Shown here piece by piece: positions 32,484-43,518 of a DNA stretch of 64,000 nucleotides (position 1 is the first letter of the stretch; every line of letters starts with the position of its first letter). The notes under the pieces were generated by a model, which saw nothing but the letters and a program-made list of their open reading frames with translations, was not told the DNA's origin and made no database searches. Source of the DNA: Tolypocladium sp. Sup5 PDA-1 (Eukaryota > Ascomycota > Sordariomycetes > Hypocreales > Ophiocordycipitaceae); the NCBI GenBank assembly GCA_000750105.3, contig JPHH03000040.1, forward strand, positions 1 through 64,000, read 5' to 3'. The translations under genes and the position numbers were made by a program.

Positions 32484-33062
32484 TCAGCTTGCCTCAACAG
32501 CCTCCGATCGAACCTGTCCCTCTGTCACCCCCGGCTTCACAGCATCGTCCTTCTTCCTCTCCGCAGCCAGTGCCTTCGCCCTCCTCTTCCTCGCCCGGCG
32601 CACCTCAATCTCAACGCCCTCCATCTCGGCATTCACCGAGACCAGCCGCGGCACGACCCGTTCCACCGCCTCGACCGATAGAGCCTGGGCCTTGCGCAGC
32701 GGCATCGGCGCAAGCACCCCAAACCAGCGCAACGGGTCCCTGGCTCCCGGCGCCTCTTCCTTGCCGTCCTCGTCCTCCGTATCCGTTGCGGCATCCGTAC
32801 TCGTAGCGGCACTGCCCATCGTGAAGGTGGGCACTTCAGACGCATCCACGCCAACGCTCAGCACCCGCGTCGCCTGCATCCTCTCGTCGTACTGGTCCCG
32901 CCCGTACCGCAGCCCCCGCTCCGCCGAGAAGTTCGCCCGCGCAATGTTCTGGTACACGTCCGCCTGCAGCTGCGACAGCTCCTTGCGCAGGCGCGTGTAC
33001 GCGTCCACGAGGCCCAGGTAGCGGTGCAGGAGCTCGTCGATGTGTTGCTGCTCCGCGGCCAT
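32484..33062 (-). CDS. Vma22/CCDC115-like V-ATPase assembly factor
   Basis: Single exon of 192 residues from the ATG at 33062 (MAAEQQHIDELLHRYLGLVD). In-frame ATGs at 33110 and 33131 would add 16 or 23 residues of no recognised sequence. An N-terminal helical hairpin/coiled coil (1-65) is followed by an acidic linker, then the family signature DPLRWFGVLAPMPLRKAQ at 109-126, equivalent to DPLNWFGILVPHSLRQAQ in human CCDC115, and a C-terminal coiled coil. Such proteins act at the ER in assembly of the membrane sector of the vacuolar H+-ATPase. The CLC gene close by works in the same acidification process, though nothing shows co-regulation. Confidence 0.82.
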   Translation of the reverse strand: MAAEQQHIDELLHRYLGLVDAYTRLRKELSQLQADVYQNIARANFSAERGLRYGRDQYDERMQATRVLSVGVDASEVPTFTMGSAATSTDAATDTEDEDGKEEAPGARDPLRWFGVLAPMPLRKAQALSVEAVERVVPRLVSVNAEMEGVEIEVRRARKRRAKALAAERKKDDAVKPGVTEGQVRSEAVEAS

Positions 33063-33422
33063 TGTGGGTGGCGACGTATGTGAAGGGTCTAGCCTGGGGA
33101 CAGACGACATCTGCACTGTGGAGTCCTGCATCGTCGATGAGGCGGTTTGTTCTGGAACGATGAACCAAGGCGTGGCTGGAGGATACGTGTTGGAGTGATT
33201 GTCTACGAAGTACCTAAAGATAGGAAAGGTGAGGTTCCATTAAGGTGAGCCCGTCATGGTGGGGCTCTGATCCTGCCTCGTCAGCTCCCAGGCTTCATTG
33301 ACATCACTTCACTCATACAACAAATATTAACCCTCGATCCCCGAGTAAGCACCGCATTAAGTTAGTTCGCAGGTTTAATCAATTGACCGGACTGCGAGCA
33401 AGGTGGGTTTATTCGATAGGGA
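33063..33422. other. Intergenic region between Vma22-like and MFS genes
   Basis: 360 bp, with one TACGAAGTAC palindrome-family copy (33204-33213) and A/T-richer sequence after 33300. No gene. Confidence 0.5.
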
Positions 33423-35066
33423 TTATGATGATCTTGACCCTTCTTCTGCAGCGTCCCGCCCCTCTCGCCTCAACCTCAACGGTCCCCCTATCCAGAGCAG
33501 TTGAGTGACGCCCGTAACAAAGGTCATTATCGCCAGCGCCCAGCCCACCGTCGCGAAGCCCGCGCTGTCTCGAATAAATCCACCCAGGAGCGGCCCGATC
33601 AGCGCGCCGCCGGAGAAGGCGACGTTGTACAGCGCGTACGCGAGCGCGATCGGCTCCGGCTGATCGTCCGACTGCTGCTTGCCCGACTTGACAGACCACG
33701 TAATCTCTGCCATCAGCGGCCCGATAGTGAAGGAGACACCGGCCCCGACGCCGAATAGCAGCCCGCAGAGCGTCACCTTGTGCGCCATGGTGTCTTCCGA
33801 GACGAAGCGCGTGCAGATGAGGAAGGGCGTCATGAAGAAGAAGCCAAAGGTGGTCAGCCATTTCGGTCCGTATCGGTCGCCCATCCAACCAACAATGGGG
33901 CCGAGAAAGGTCGGTATGATAAAGGGGAGAAATATGAGGCCTGCTCCGATCGAGTCCCAGCCGAATATCGACTTGACCTCGAGGGGGATGATGGCGTCAA
34001 AAGCTGTCTGGACCGAAGACTCGATGATGCATCCCCAAAGGGCTGCCAAAAGCCGAGGGTTCTTGAACAGCGGCAGTATGCTCTTCAGCCCGATCTTTCC
34101 AGTCACCGCTCCTGAAGACTGCTGGGGTTCGTCATTGGCTTGTGTTGGTGACTGCTTCTTCTCCTGGCTGGCGACCCTCGTCCCGTCCGAGACGGTTCTG
34201 CCGGCAACGTCGTCGCTTGCTCCGGCCTGTTCAACGTCGGCCGTCTCCCATTTCTTCGCGTTCTTCTTCTCTATGATGACCAGCCTCAAAACAATATCGC
34301 CGGCGATAAGGGCATAGCACATGGCCCACACCTGGTACCAGCCGCCCTTGCCAAACACTACTCCTCCCAGCAGCGGCGCCGAGAGGGCAGCCCAGCTCAT
34401 GGCAGCGCCGATCCAACCCATCGCTTGTCCAAGGTGCCTGGGGTCGACCGTATCGACGACGAGGGCCAGGCCGACGGACCAGGTCAGCGAGCCCGTCATG
34501 CCTTGAAGTACACGGCCGGCGACCATCATGGTGACGTTGTGCATGAACGTCAGGAGGAGGGTCGAAGCGGCCAGGAGAAAGAGGCCAGCGATCATTGGCG
34601 TCCGTCGGTTTTGGATCCGGTCGGCCAGATAACCCCAGAAAGCTGCACTGCAGGTCAGCCACGGCGACCAAGCCAACCGATCTTTATGAGATGTGCAACG
34701 TACGTGAGAATACCAAGATCGCGGCACCGAATGCAGCGAGAGAGATTGACACCCAGTACTGCACTAGATTGGCGAGTGTTAGACAACCAGCTCTGGATCA
34801 CCCGAGGCAGGGGGCTTCACCTTTGTCTTGTGGCACGCCTGCGCGTTCTGGGAGCGCAAAAGGCATCACAGGCACGATAACGGCGTACGGAAAGAGATCC
34901 TAGCAATACATGATTAGACGGCGAGCAAGAGACTTGAACGAGATTCGCGTACCGTAAAGATTGCCATTGCAACAGTGAACACGATCAGGGTCGTCGAGGA
35001 CCGCAGCCCCAGCATGATGGGCCGCTGGCCCTTCCTCGTCACTTTCGACCACATGCTTGGAGCCAT
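33423..35066 (-). CDS. Major facilitator superfamily transporter (DHA1/vesicular-amine-transporter-like)
   Basis: Four exons on the minus strand: 35066-34953, 34899-34821, 34763-34704 and 34642-33423, for 490 residues. The N-terminus MAPSMWSKVTRKGQRPIMLG leads into TM1. Exons 2-4 join to give DLFPYAVIVPVMPFALPERA and FSPFWGYLADRIQNRRTP, the MFS motif A after TM2. The joins for intron 3 use the second of two tandem CAG acceptors, which alone keeps this motif in frame. Twelve membrane helices can be counted, with a charged central loop of about 65 residues (about 215-280) rich in Gln, Ser and Glu. It is an H+ antiporter of the plasma or vacuolar membrane by family; the substrate is unknown. Confidence 0.88.
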
Positions 35067-38000
35067 GGCGTCTGGTGTTGAAGCTTTCGAGACTCGGTAC
35101 CGGCAAGGGTGGACCTAGCGGAGTTCGGATCTGAAGTGGTGGTGTATTATGTTGTTTAAGACTAGTAGACTCTGCTGACGTTGTTCACCCCATCGCAGAT
35201 AATTGCAGAATCGTGCCCTGTAGACCAACAAGAACGGTTCGCAGTGTTTATAACATATATTGAAGTTAAGAACGAAAGTCGGATCGTAGAGACCCGTCGA
35301 CCCTTTTGTCGTGCCATCATGAACTCGACACCGGTCAAAGGGTCGAGGTCCGCGGGCTCCGAGCATGGCTAGGTCCACCCTAGAAGGCAAGAACGGGCCT
35401 CCCAGATCTTCACCTTCTGCCCAACCAGGAAACAGGCATCGACCTGAGGATAATCCTTCAGCCTTAAACGGGAAAGCGCAAGTTCGTTCAGTGCTGTTTC
35501 TACTGGTTGTGCTCTGACTCGATGGCAGCATCTCCGGAGAGGAGTCACTGGCGTCGGCTTCCGGATGGACTTCCGAACGGCGATCGGTTGGCGCCGCGGA
35601 GGCGCGGAAGCCACGGCGCGGAAGCGATGAGGAATGAGGTGAGGTGGTATTCGGAAGAAGTTCGCTTCCGTTGGCTTAAACTGTTCAGTCATCTTTTGTA
35701 TATCAAGATTTACATGAGGTCGTTTAAGTCTTGGTTGCGCATCCGGAATTGAGAGGCGGAAGGACGGAAATGAGTGAGATTTACTTAAAGGATAGCGATA
35801 AGTGACCACGGATCCTGTTACAATTTGGCAGTTTCCATGTCTTCCTGGTCTGGAATAAATCCAATATCGAGAAGACAAGGCATCAGCTAAAACAATTGCA
35901 GGCGCTCTGTAGTGGTGACATGGCTACAGTTCTGGGACCTAGCAAGGTCTCAACTTTCAACCATCCATGCGCTCACAAAGACAACCGGCTGAACCCTCTG
36001 TCAGTCAACAATCGCCCTGTACTCGCGCAAGTTCGTCTGACCTCAATCAGGTGTAAGAGGTTCACCAAACCCCCAGCTCCTATCTGCATCGCGCGGTCTT
36101 TTTTTTTTTGGAGCCAAACCAGGCTCCCGGGTAGCCTACACGAGTCGGGTCACTTGTGTGCCTTGCATCACCTCGCAGAGGCAATCAGGCCCAGTGCTTC
36201 AACGTGGACAAAGATAAAAGGCACGAGCGAGGTGTCACCAGCGCATTGGCCGACATATTTTCATCGCTGCGTGCGGTCCCGCGTTGCACAGCACTTGACG
36301 TTGCACAGCAGCAAATGCTGTCGGTCAACGGTGGCTCCGGCTGTGACGACGACGAGGCAGCTGGAGGTTGTACGACGCTTGCCTGCTGATAGTTTGAGCT
36401 GTCCCTGCCTCGTGCCTCGGCCGCTGCGTGCTGGATAAGCCGCCGGTGTGTCAGAATCATGACGAGGCAGAAACAAAACGCTCCAAGACATAATGAGCCT
36501 TGGACGGAGAGTGGAAAACCGTCGAAACCTAATGGTGCGGGTAGACGAACTTCGAGGCAAGGCGGCCGCGGGTCTCAGCTATTCCCGAAAACACCTTGGC
36601 CAAGGTAGCTTACCTATATGTGGGAATCGGCAGCTGTCGTGTCTCAAGGAGTTGCGCGGGAGAAAGGAGGCGGCGAGAGGCGTTGCTGGAGTCGTGACAC
36701 GCTGCCACGCAGGCACGCATGTGCCGATGTCTGACTGCTGTCCGTCGTTTGCAGATGTTTCTGCTTCTTCCCTGCATGTTTGCCAGGCGGGGAGCATCCG
36801 TACAGCTCAGTCGGCCGTTTGATGAAGGACCGTGGTTCGGCGCGGCCATCCCACAGGCGACAGGCGACAGGCGTCCGGCTAAAATGGCGTCGGACCCTGG
36901 GTGGGAATCGGCGCGAATGCTGTCGATCGCGGGCACGGGCAGCGCGACAAAGACGGAGGCGAGGCTTACGACAGTCGTCTGGGCAGCCCGTTGACGGTTC
37001 CGCGACCCTGGCGCGGCGCCCTCCGTGCCCTGGCCTGTCGTGCAACGAACAGGAACAGCAGCGAGCACCATGGGCATGGGCTTGGGTAGAAGCCAGCAAG
37101 GGCACGACGAAGTGACGAACCCCGGCTCACCGACACCGACCTCGTCGTGTCCGCCCTGGGCACTGATCACCGGCTGCCACCGACTCCCGCAACGGTTGAT
37201 GCGACGCCAGTCCACATGGCAGTCTGGGATATCGCATCTGCCGGGCCTGGGAGGTTTGGGTGCGCTTCAGGTTGAGTCTTGGAGGCTGGGCCCTGTGCTT
37301 GCGACGGTTGGCGAGGGTCCGAGACTCGCAGGCACAGGCAGAGAGCAAACGGGCCACAGCTGTGCATGTTCGAGGAAAGGTAGTCCATACCTGATGCGCC
37401 AGCAAGCCTTTCCACACCCGCCTGGTACCGTTACTTTCCGCCGCCGCAGGCACCACAGCGGATGTGACGCCCCAATCGGACTGGACCCAGCTCAAACGCC
37501 AGCGCCAGCGCCAGCGCCAACGCTTCAAACTTCACCTCCGAGGAACGACTTTTTTTCCTTCGCTTTTTGCTTGCCGGTGGCCCAGTCCAATTGAAACGGA
37601 CAGTGGCTTTGGACGCGTCGTCGTCACCCTTCCACGGCCAGTTCTGAGCCAAGTGCTGGGCTGCACTGCGAGCCTGGAAAGCTGTCGCGACCCCTATTCC
37701 ACGGATGCTGTTGGGTGTGGTGTGAGCATCCAAGGCAGCCGTATCACCATGCCGCTGGCCCATTCCATTGGACGTCTTCTGGAAGACAAGGTCGTAGTCA
37801 CGAGGCCTCTCGTCTTCCTTCCATCATCTCCTGTGCATATCGCCGCTGTAACGCCGCAAGTCAAAGTCGCGAGACGGTCCATTTATCTCACATTTATCTC
37901 AGATGTGTATTCATTTATTCGCCCATTCATCGACGACTATCAAGTGTCAAGGTGCTTGGCGTCGTCGTCGCATCTTATAGACGAGGGCATGCAAAACCTT

Positions 38001-39047
38001 CGGCTCCGTATCTCGTCATCACCTTCTCCTTGCGGCTTCATGCCTGCGGTATCGTGCCTGTCCTTGACTTGACGTGCCTCCAACCAATCTTGACCTCTTT
38101 CACCTCTCTGCGGCAGACCCCGGTCATGTCACGTTGGGAGCTTCGTGCGCCCAGTCCGATACCGCCTCGGCGCAGGAGAGCAAACACGACGTGAGGGAGC
38201 CATCGGCTCACCTGCGCCTATCAATTGCATCCAGCTGTCACATAACCGGTACCTACATACGCACCCTTGAGACCTCATTCTCGTAGCGCTCGCGAGAGAA
38301 CTGGAGAAGCAGCCGTTCATCCTCGCTGCATCTCTTAGTGCTTCTTGGTGTCCGTCTCCACCTGCACCGACTTCCAGGTTGGCTTTGGCGTGCGTTGTGC
38401 CGCCCCGCTCGCAGTGCCCTGACTGCGCAAGGTGCGGCTGCGGCATCCTACCTAGGTACGAGGGGGTACCTCCCCAGGTTGGGACTTTTTTCGGCCATCA
38501 CCAGCAGAGCCACGGGTCAGCACCATTATCAGCACGCGGCAGCCACCCTGGCAGCGGAGACGGGACCTACTCCACCGGGCTGGAAGCCAACGTGAAGGCG
38601 CCTCTCCAACACAGTACTGCACTAAGGTACGGACTACTCGTACACAGCACAGCGCACACAGCACGGCTGCAATCAACAAGCGCCAGCACCAGCGCCGCCA
38701 CGCACGCTTCGCTACTCTCCACCTCGCTGTCACCACGCTACGCTAAGGTACTGGGCTACCCTACGCCTCGCAGCCGCCAGTCGACCCAACGAGTGACCGA
38801 CCTTTCTCCCGCCGTCTGGTGCCGCCTCTGACCACCACCACATTCAATCTCCAACCTCTCGACCTCCATCGCAACCACAACCACCACCTCCCACATCCGC
38901 AACCTCGACGACGCCATCACCGCCCGTCGCCTCCCCGCCATCTCGCGCCCAGATCTCCTGCGGCACGCGCTGCGATACCGGCACCTGCGCCTCGAGCCCG
39001 CACATTCTAACAGCCCAGCTCCTGTCGAGGAGCGCCCGAGCACGACA
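35067..39047. other. 4-kb gene-poor region and leader of cdc42
   Basis: Between the MFS start codon and Cdc42, on divergent strands. Open frames exist on both strands, but none shows family resemblance, convincing splice structure or coherent composition. A T run lies at about 36098-36107 and a GCCAGC-type repeat at about 37500. The stretch from about 38820 to 39047 is C-rich on the plus strand and is probably the cdc42 5' leader. A lineage-specific gene or long non-coding RNA cannot be excluded. Confidence 0.45.
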
Positions 39048-40174
39048 ATGACCGTCGTCGCAACAATTAAGTACGTCCGTTCCCGAGGCCTCCTCTGCAC
39101 CCCTCGCCCGCCCGCCCGTTCTCGATCTCGACCTCTGCTCCGCTCTCGCGTCGCACAACCTCTCCCCGATAAAATCGCCTGACACTGGTGCGCTCATTCG
39201 CCGATAACAACATCGGCGTCGGGCGGGAAGCAAGCGGGCGACGGCTCTCGTGCTTTCGCGTCGCCCATGTCCCCCATCACATGACAACCCGCTCCCCGTC
39301 CATCTACTCTGGCTAACCGCGCTGCAATCTCGTCTAGGTGCGTTGTCGTTGGTGACGGTGCTGTGGGCAAGACGTGTCTTCTCATCAGCTACACGACGAA
39401 CAAGTTCCCCTCGGAATACGTCCCGACCGTCTTCGACAACTATGCCGTCACGGTTATGTGAGTGGGGCCCTCTGCCTTCGATCATGACATGCTGCCCCCT
39501 CGAGGTCCCATGCCCATCAGACCGACGTCGATAGGCAGGCCTTGGCTTGTCCTGCCCGTGGTGTTGGCTTGATGGTTTCATGCGACGCCCCAGCCAACCT
39601 GCATTCTCAATCGCGACATTTATCGAGCCTTGTTCTAATTGGTCCGTCGCGGCAGGATTGGCGACGAACCCTACACCCTCGGCCTGTTCGACACTGCTGG
39701 TCAAGAAGATTACGACAGACTGCGACCTCTCTCATATCCCCAGACCGACGTCTTCCTCGTCTGCTTTAGCGTCACGTCCCCCGCCTCGTTCGAAAACGTC
39801 CGCGAGAAGTGGTTCCCCGAGGTCCACCACCACTGCCCTGGCGTTCCCTGCCTCATCGTAGGCACCCAGGTAGATCTGCGCGATGACCCGAGCGTCAGGG
39901 AGAAGCTGGCGAGGCAGAAGATGTCCCCGGTTAGGAGAGAGGACGGCGAGCGCATGGCCAAGGAGCTGGGCGCCGTCAAGTACGTCGAGTGCAGTGCGCT
40001 CACGCAGTTTAAGCTGAAGGATGTTTTCGATGAGGTATGCACCAGGCCCCCGGACGACCTGCTGGACTTGCCAGCGGCCGCACCAGACTCGAGACTGACA
40101 ACGCCTAGGCTATCGTTGCCGCGCTTGAGCCGCCCATGCCTAAGAAAAAGTCGCACAAGTGCCTCGTGCTATAA
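39048..40174 (+). CDS. cdc42: Rho-family GTPase Cdc42
   Basis: Four exons, 39048-39070, 39338-39457, 39656-40034 and 40109-40174, give 195 residues. The first coding exon is 23 nt and intron 1 is 267 nt, the longest placed in this window. P-loop GDGAVGKT (13-20), switch I TVFDNYAV, switch II DTAGQEDYDRLRPLSYP, base recognition TQVDLRDD and SAL are all intact. The tail KKKSHKCLVL gives a polybasic patch and a CAAX box (CLVL), so geranylgeranylation and plasma-membrane location are expected. QTDVFLVCFSVTSPASFENV and the tail indicate Cdc42 and not Rac. It directs polarity, septation and hyphal tip growth. Confidence 0.95.
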
Positions 40175-41410
40175 ACTCATCGCAAACACAAAGAAACCAA
40201 GGAAAAAAAAATCAAACATGCCGATACACAGCGCTACCATCCCCGCCCTGATCGTGGCATGACTAGAAGAAACGGGGTCCGGATGATGGGATGACAACCT
40301 AGATCGATGGGAGACGGTGGTAGTTGTGGCCTGAACGATGGGGGCTGGACCTCAATGGAGCGGGCTTCCCTCCTCTGATACTCTAGCCTCGGATGTTGCG
40401 GGCTGGAGCCAGACGAGGAGTGAGGGAGTGTGTGTTGTTGGCTGTACCGTGAGTAGTGGGAGGCAGCGAAGTTGGATGATACGAGACCTGTCATGGAAGA
40501 GGGAGATGCTCCCCCTCGACCTTGCCTTGCCGGCCATGTCTGCTGCACTCCGTGCCTTGGGCCCCGGGGACCAGATGTATGTGCCGCCTCTTGGTGTTTC
40601 TCTATATTCTTGTTTTGGGCCGGAGGCTTGATAAATGCAGGGCAGGGATGCTTCGATAGGACAGTTTGGCGATTGGAGTGCAATTACATCGACGGTTCTT
40701 TTTGTCCCGGCCTGGCTCTTTGTGCGTTTGCTTTTGTTATGTAGCAAGCGAATAGACATGGCACTCACGTGTCGGCGGAGAGCTTTGACTATCCAGACCC
40801 TGGCCGAGTGACGACGACGATGTCACAGACGTTTGTCGAGACGAGGAGTCCAAGCTAGTCCAACAAGACTCCAAGCCAGCCTAGCCCCGATGGCTTTAAG
40901 ACCACGAGCACCTGAGCAGGACCCACGGAGCCGGGTTAGGATGGAGCTGGGTTAGGGTAAGATCGGCGCCCTCCGGCCAGTCATCGCCTAAAGACGCGGC
41001 CAACGAACCCGTCGCACGTTTTCTCCACGCTTCTCAGTCACGGGCGCTCACGGCAATCCATATCTGCGTGTCAAGAGGCATGGTGTGGATTCGCAGCACC
41101 TCCGCTAAGGGGCGGCGTTGCGGATTGGCCTGGATTTCGCGGGGCGGGAATGGCATTGGATGCATGTCGTTCGCTGAGGTCCACCATGGCGCGCCGAGGG
41201 CCGGAATCTGGAGTCGGCCTCCGCGGGCACTCCGTCTGGGGTTTATTTAATAAGGGCCTTTGGACGTTTCTTCTACTCGCTGTACGAAGTCGATGTGGTG
41301 TGTTTAGTCGGCTGTGAATCAATTTTGGCCTTGAAGCTTTGCCTCTTTATTTGAACTTGTTCGGCGAACAGGGTACGGAGACATAAGTGAGCGCAGACAC
41401 ATCACCAGTC
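40175..41410. other. Intergenic region between cdc42 and the ureohydrolase gene
   Basis: 1.2 kb without a supported gene. An A-rich stretch at 40199-40215 is probably within the cdc42 3' UTR. A half copy of the dispersed motif (TACGAAGTC, 41282-41290) lies in the downstream promoter area. Confidence 0.5.
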
Positions 41411-42887
41411 ATGAAGTCGGCTGCGCTTTTGGGCTTGCTCCTCTGGGGCGGCTTGTCGTCGGCGTGCGGTGGACATGGCAATCACGATGACAAGGAGTGG
41501 ACCAAGGAAGAGCTCGCGGAGCTCGAGGAGAAATGGGGATTTGAGGTGAGCATCCCACCATGGTGGCATCTTGACGCGGCCTCATTGCCATACCCCAGTT
41601 GCCCCGATACGGCCCTCAGCCCGGACTCAATGCTAACCGGCTTCATCTGCAGTGGGGGTTCTCTGGAATCGGAACGTTTGCTCACCTCGAGCACGTCAAG
41701 TGCCTGACGGACCCTTCGGTGGCGTACGACATTGCCATCATCGGGGCGCCGTTTGACACGGCCGTCTCGTTCCGACCAGGTTCGTCCCCGACCGTCATCA
41801 GACATGTGACGGAGCTCTGCTTCTCTGTTGATACTATCATGAACCGTGGAACTGACCAAGTCACATCAAGGCGCTCGCTTCGGCCCCAGAGCCATCCGCC
41901 AGGCCTCGTCGCGGCAGACGGCCTTCCGTGGGTTCAACCCGCGCGCCAACATGAACCCGTACATGAACTGGGCCAAGATCATCGACTGCGGCGACATCCC
42001 CATCACGCCCTTCGACAACAACATCGCCCGCGAGCAGATGACGCAGGCCCTCACGCAGCTGGGCAAGCCGCGGGCCGTGTCGGCGCTGAGCCCCAAACCG
42101 AAGCTCATGACGCTGGGCGGCGACCACAGCCTGACGCTGCCTGCGCTGCGGGCTCTCAAGGAGATTTACGGACGGCCGGTGCGCGTGCTGCACTTTGACG
42201 GTAACCTTCCCCCCTGGCTAGGTGCCCGACAAGGAATTGAGAGGCAGGTTTACTGATTCGGCTTCGACGGACGGTACAGCACATCTCGATACGTGGAACC
42301 CTAACGCGTATCCGTCGTCCTGGGGCGCGACAGCCTTCACCCACGGCTCCATGTTCTGGATGGCCAACCAAGAGGGCCTCCTCTCCAACTCGTCCTCGCA
42401 GGCTTCCGTCCACGCGGGCCTGCGCACGCGCCTCAGCGGCGACGCGTGGGCCGACAACGAGGACGACTCGTCGCAGAACTGGGTGCGCTTCTCGTCCGAC
42501 GACATGGACGAGATCGGCACGGCGGGCATTATCGCGGGCATCATGGGCACGCTGGGCACCGAGGACCCCGTGTACCTGTCCGTGGACATTGACGTGCTGG
42601 ACCCGGCCTTCGCGCCGGGCACGGGCACGCCGGAGCCGGGCGGCTGGACGACGCGCGAGCTGATCCGCGTGCTGCGCGGCATCGAGGGCCTGAACCTTGT
42701 GGGCGCCGACGTGGTCGAGGTGTCGCCGGCGTACCAGGGCCGCGGCGAGGAGACGGCGCTGGCGGCGGCGCAGGTCGTCTACGAGCTGCTGAGCTCCATG
42801 GTCAAGAGGGGCATGGCCGACATGGGCAAGGAGGCCAAGCCGGAGCCCAAGCCGGAGCCCAAGTCTGGCGTCAAGGACGAGCTGTGA
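41411..42887 (+). CDS. Secretory-pathway agmatinase/ureohydrolase with C-terminal KDEL
   Basis: Four exons, 41411-41545, 41653-41779, 41871-42200 and 42280-42887, give 399 residues. Residues 1-19 (MKSAALLGLLLWGGLSSAC) are a signal peptide, followed by a His/Asp/Glu-rich stretch. The ureohydrolase fold carries GAPFDTAVSFRPGARFGPRA, then the Mn-binding motifs GGDHS, HFDAHLDTW (restored exactly by intron 3) and SVDIDVLDPAFAPGTGTPEP, so the metal site looks complete. Agmatinases split agmatine to putrescine and urea; fungal secreted members are mostly uncharacterised, so another guanidino substrate is possible. The tail is a Lys/Pro/Glu repeat (PEPKPEPKSGVKDEL) ending in KDEL, an ER-retrieval signal in many eukaryotes, although fungi often use HDEL. 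Confidence 0.92.
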
Positions 42888-43518
42888 GATCCCTCACGAA
42901 GTGTTGAACAGGTGCGCGCATGGCATGACAAGGAGTTGGGGTGGTTGTTTGCTTGGTAGAGAGGGTGCCATCTCCCGGGCCACTGGGATGCCCAAAAAGC
43001 AAAGATTGACGATGTCCATGAGCAGCGAGGAGTTGTGGTTGGTGGTGAGGTGGTGTTGAGTCAATTCGTTTCGGATAGCTTTCGGAGCACATGGCCTGTA
43101 CTGTACTAAAATGAACGTGTCTTGAGAAGATGAGCATAGCCCCTTGAGCCCCTTGAGCCCCTTGAGCCCCTTGACTTTGGTCATCACGATAAGCACCGCT
43201 GGCATTTGGCATGAACGTCGTGGTTTGATGCGTGTTGTGTTGTAATATGTAGGGAGACGGCTGCTGTCCTAAGCGTCTTATCAAGGTTTCATCCGGAGCC
43301 AGACCGGTGGTGGTGCGTGCGATTTGAGTCACCAACCAGGAATTGCAGTCCCCCACCACCACCACATGCCACCTTTTAACTTAAGGCCCTGCTCAACCCC
43401 GCCATCCCACCTTCACTCTCGAATTTCTCCCTGACCGACCACGCCTGTATCATTGCAGGCAAACACACAATCACCACGAACATCGCCGCCGCCGCCGACC
43501 AGTGGAAGCAAAGCCACC
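42888..43518. other. Intergenic region between ureohydrolase and AsnRS genes
   Basis: 631 bp with a 9-bp tandem repeat (43140-43173). C-rich leader sequence follows and a pyrimidine/CAG site (TTGCAG at 43453-43458) could be the 3' end of a leader intron before the AsnRS start. Confidence 0.5.
43140..43173. repeat. 9-bp tandem repeat (CCCTTGAGC-type), nearly four copies
   Basis: Perfect tandem copies of the unit CCCTTGAGC, three full and one broken, in non-coding DNA. Confidence 0.9.

Noticed and set aside
35369..35878. 169-codon minus-strand frame in the gap upstream of cdc42
   Set aside because: An Arg/Pro-rich translation with an internal ATG (MTEQFKPTEANFFRIPP) looked gene-like, but no family, splice context or neighbour supports it.
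33423..42887. Secondary-metabolite or polyamine cluster (MFS transporter, ureohydrolase)
   Set aside because: No synthase, tailoring enzyme or pathway regulator nearby, and Cdc42 with long intergenic DNA lies between them.
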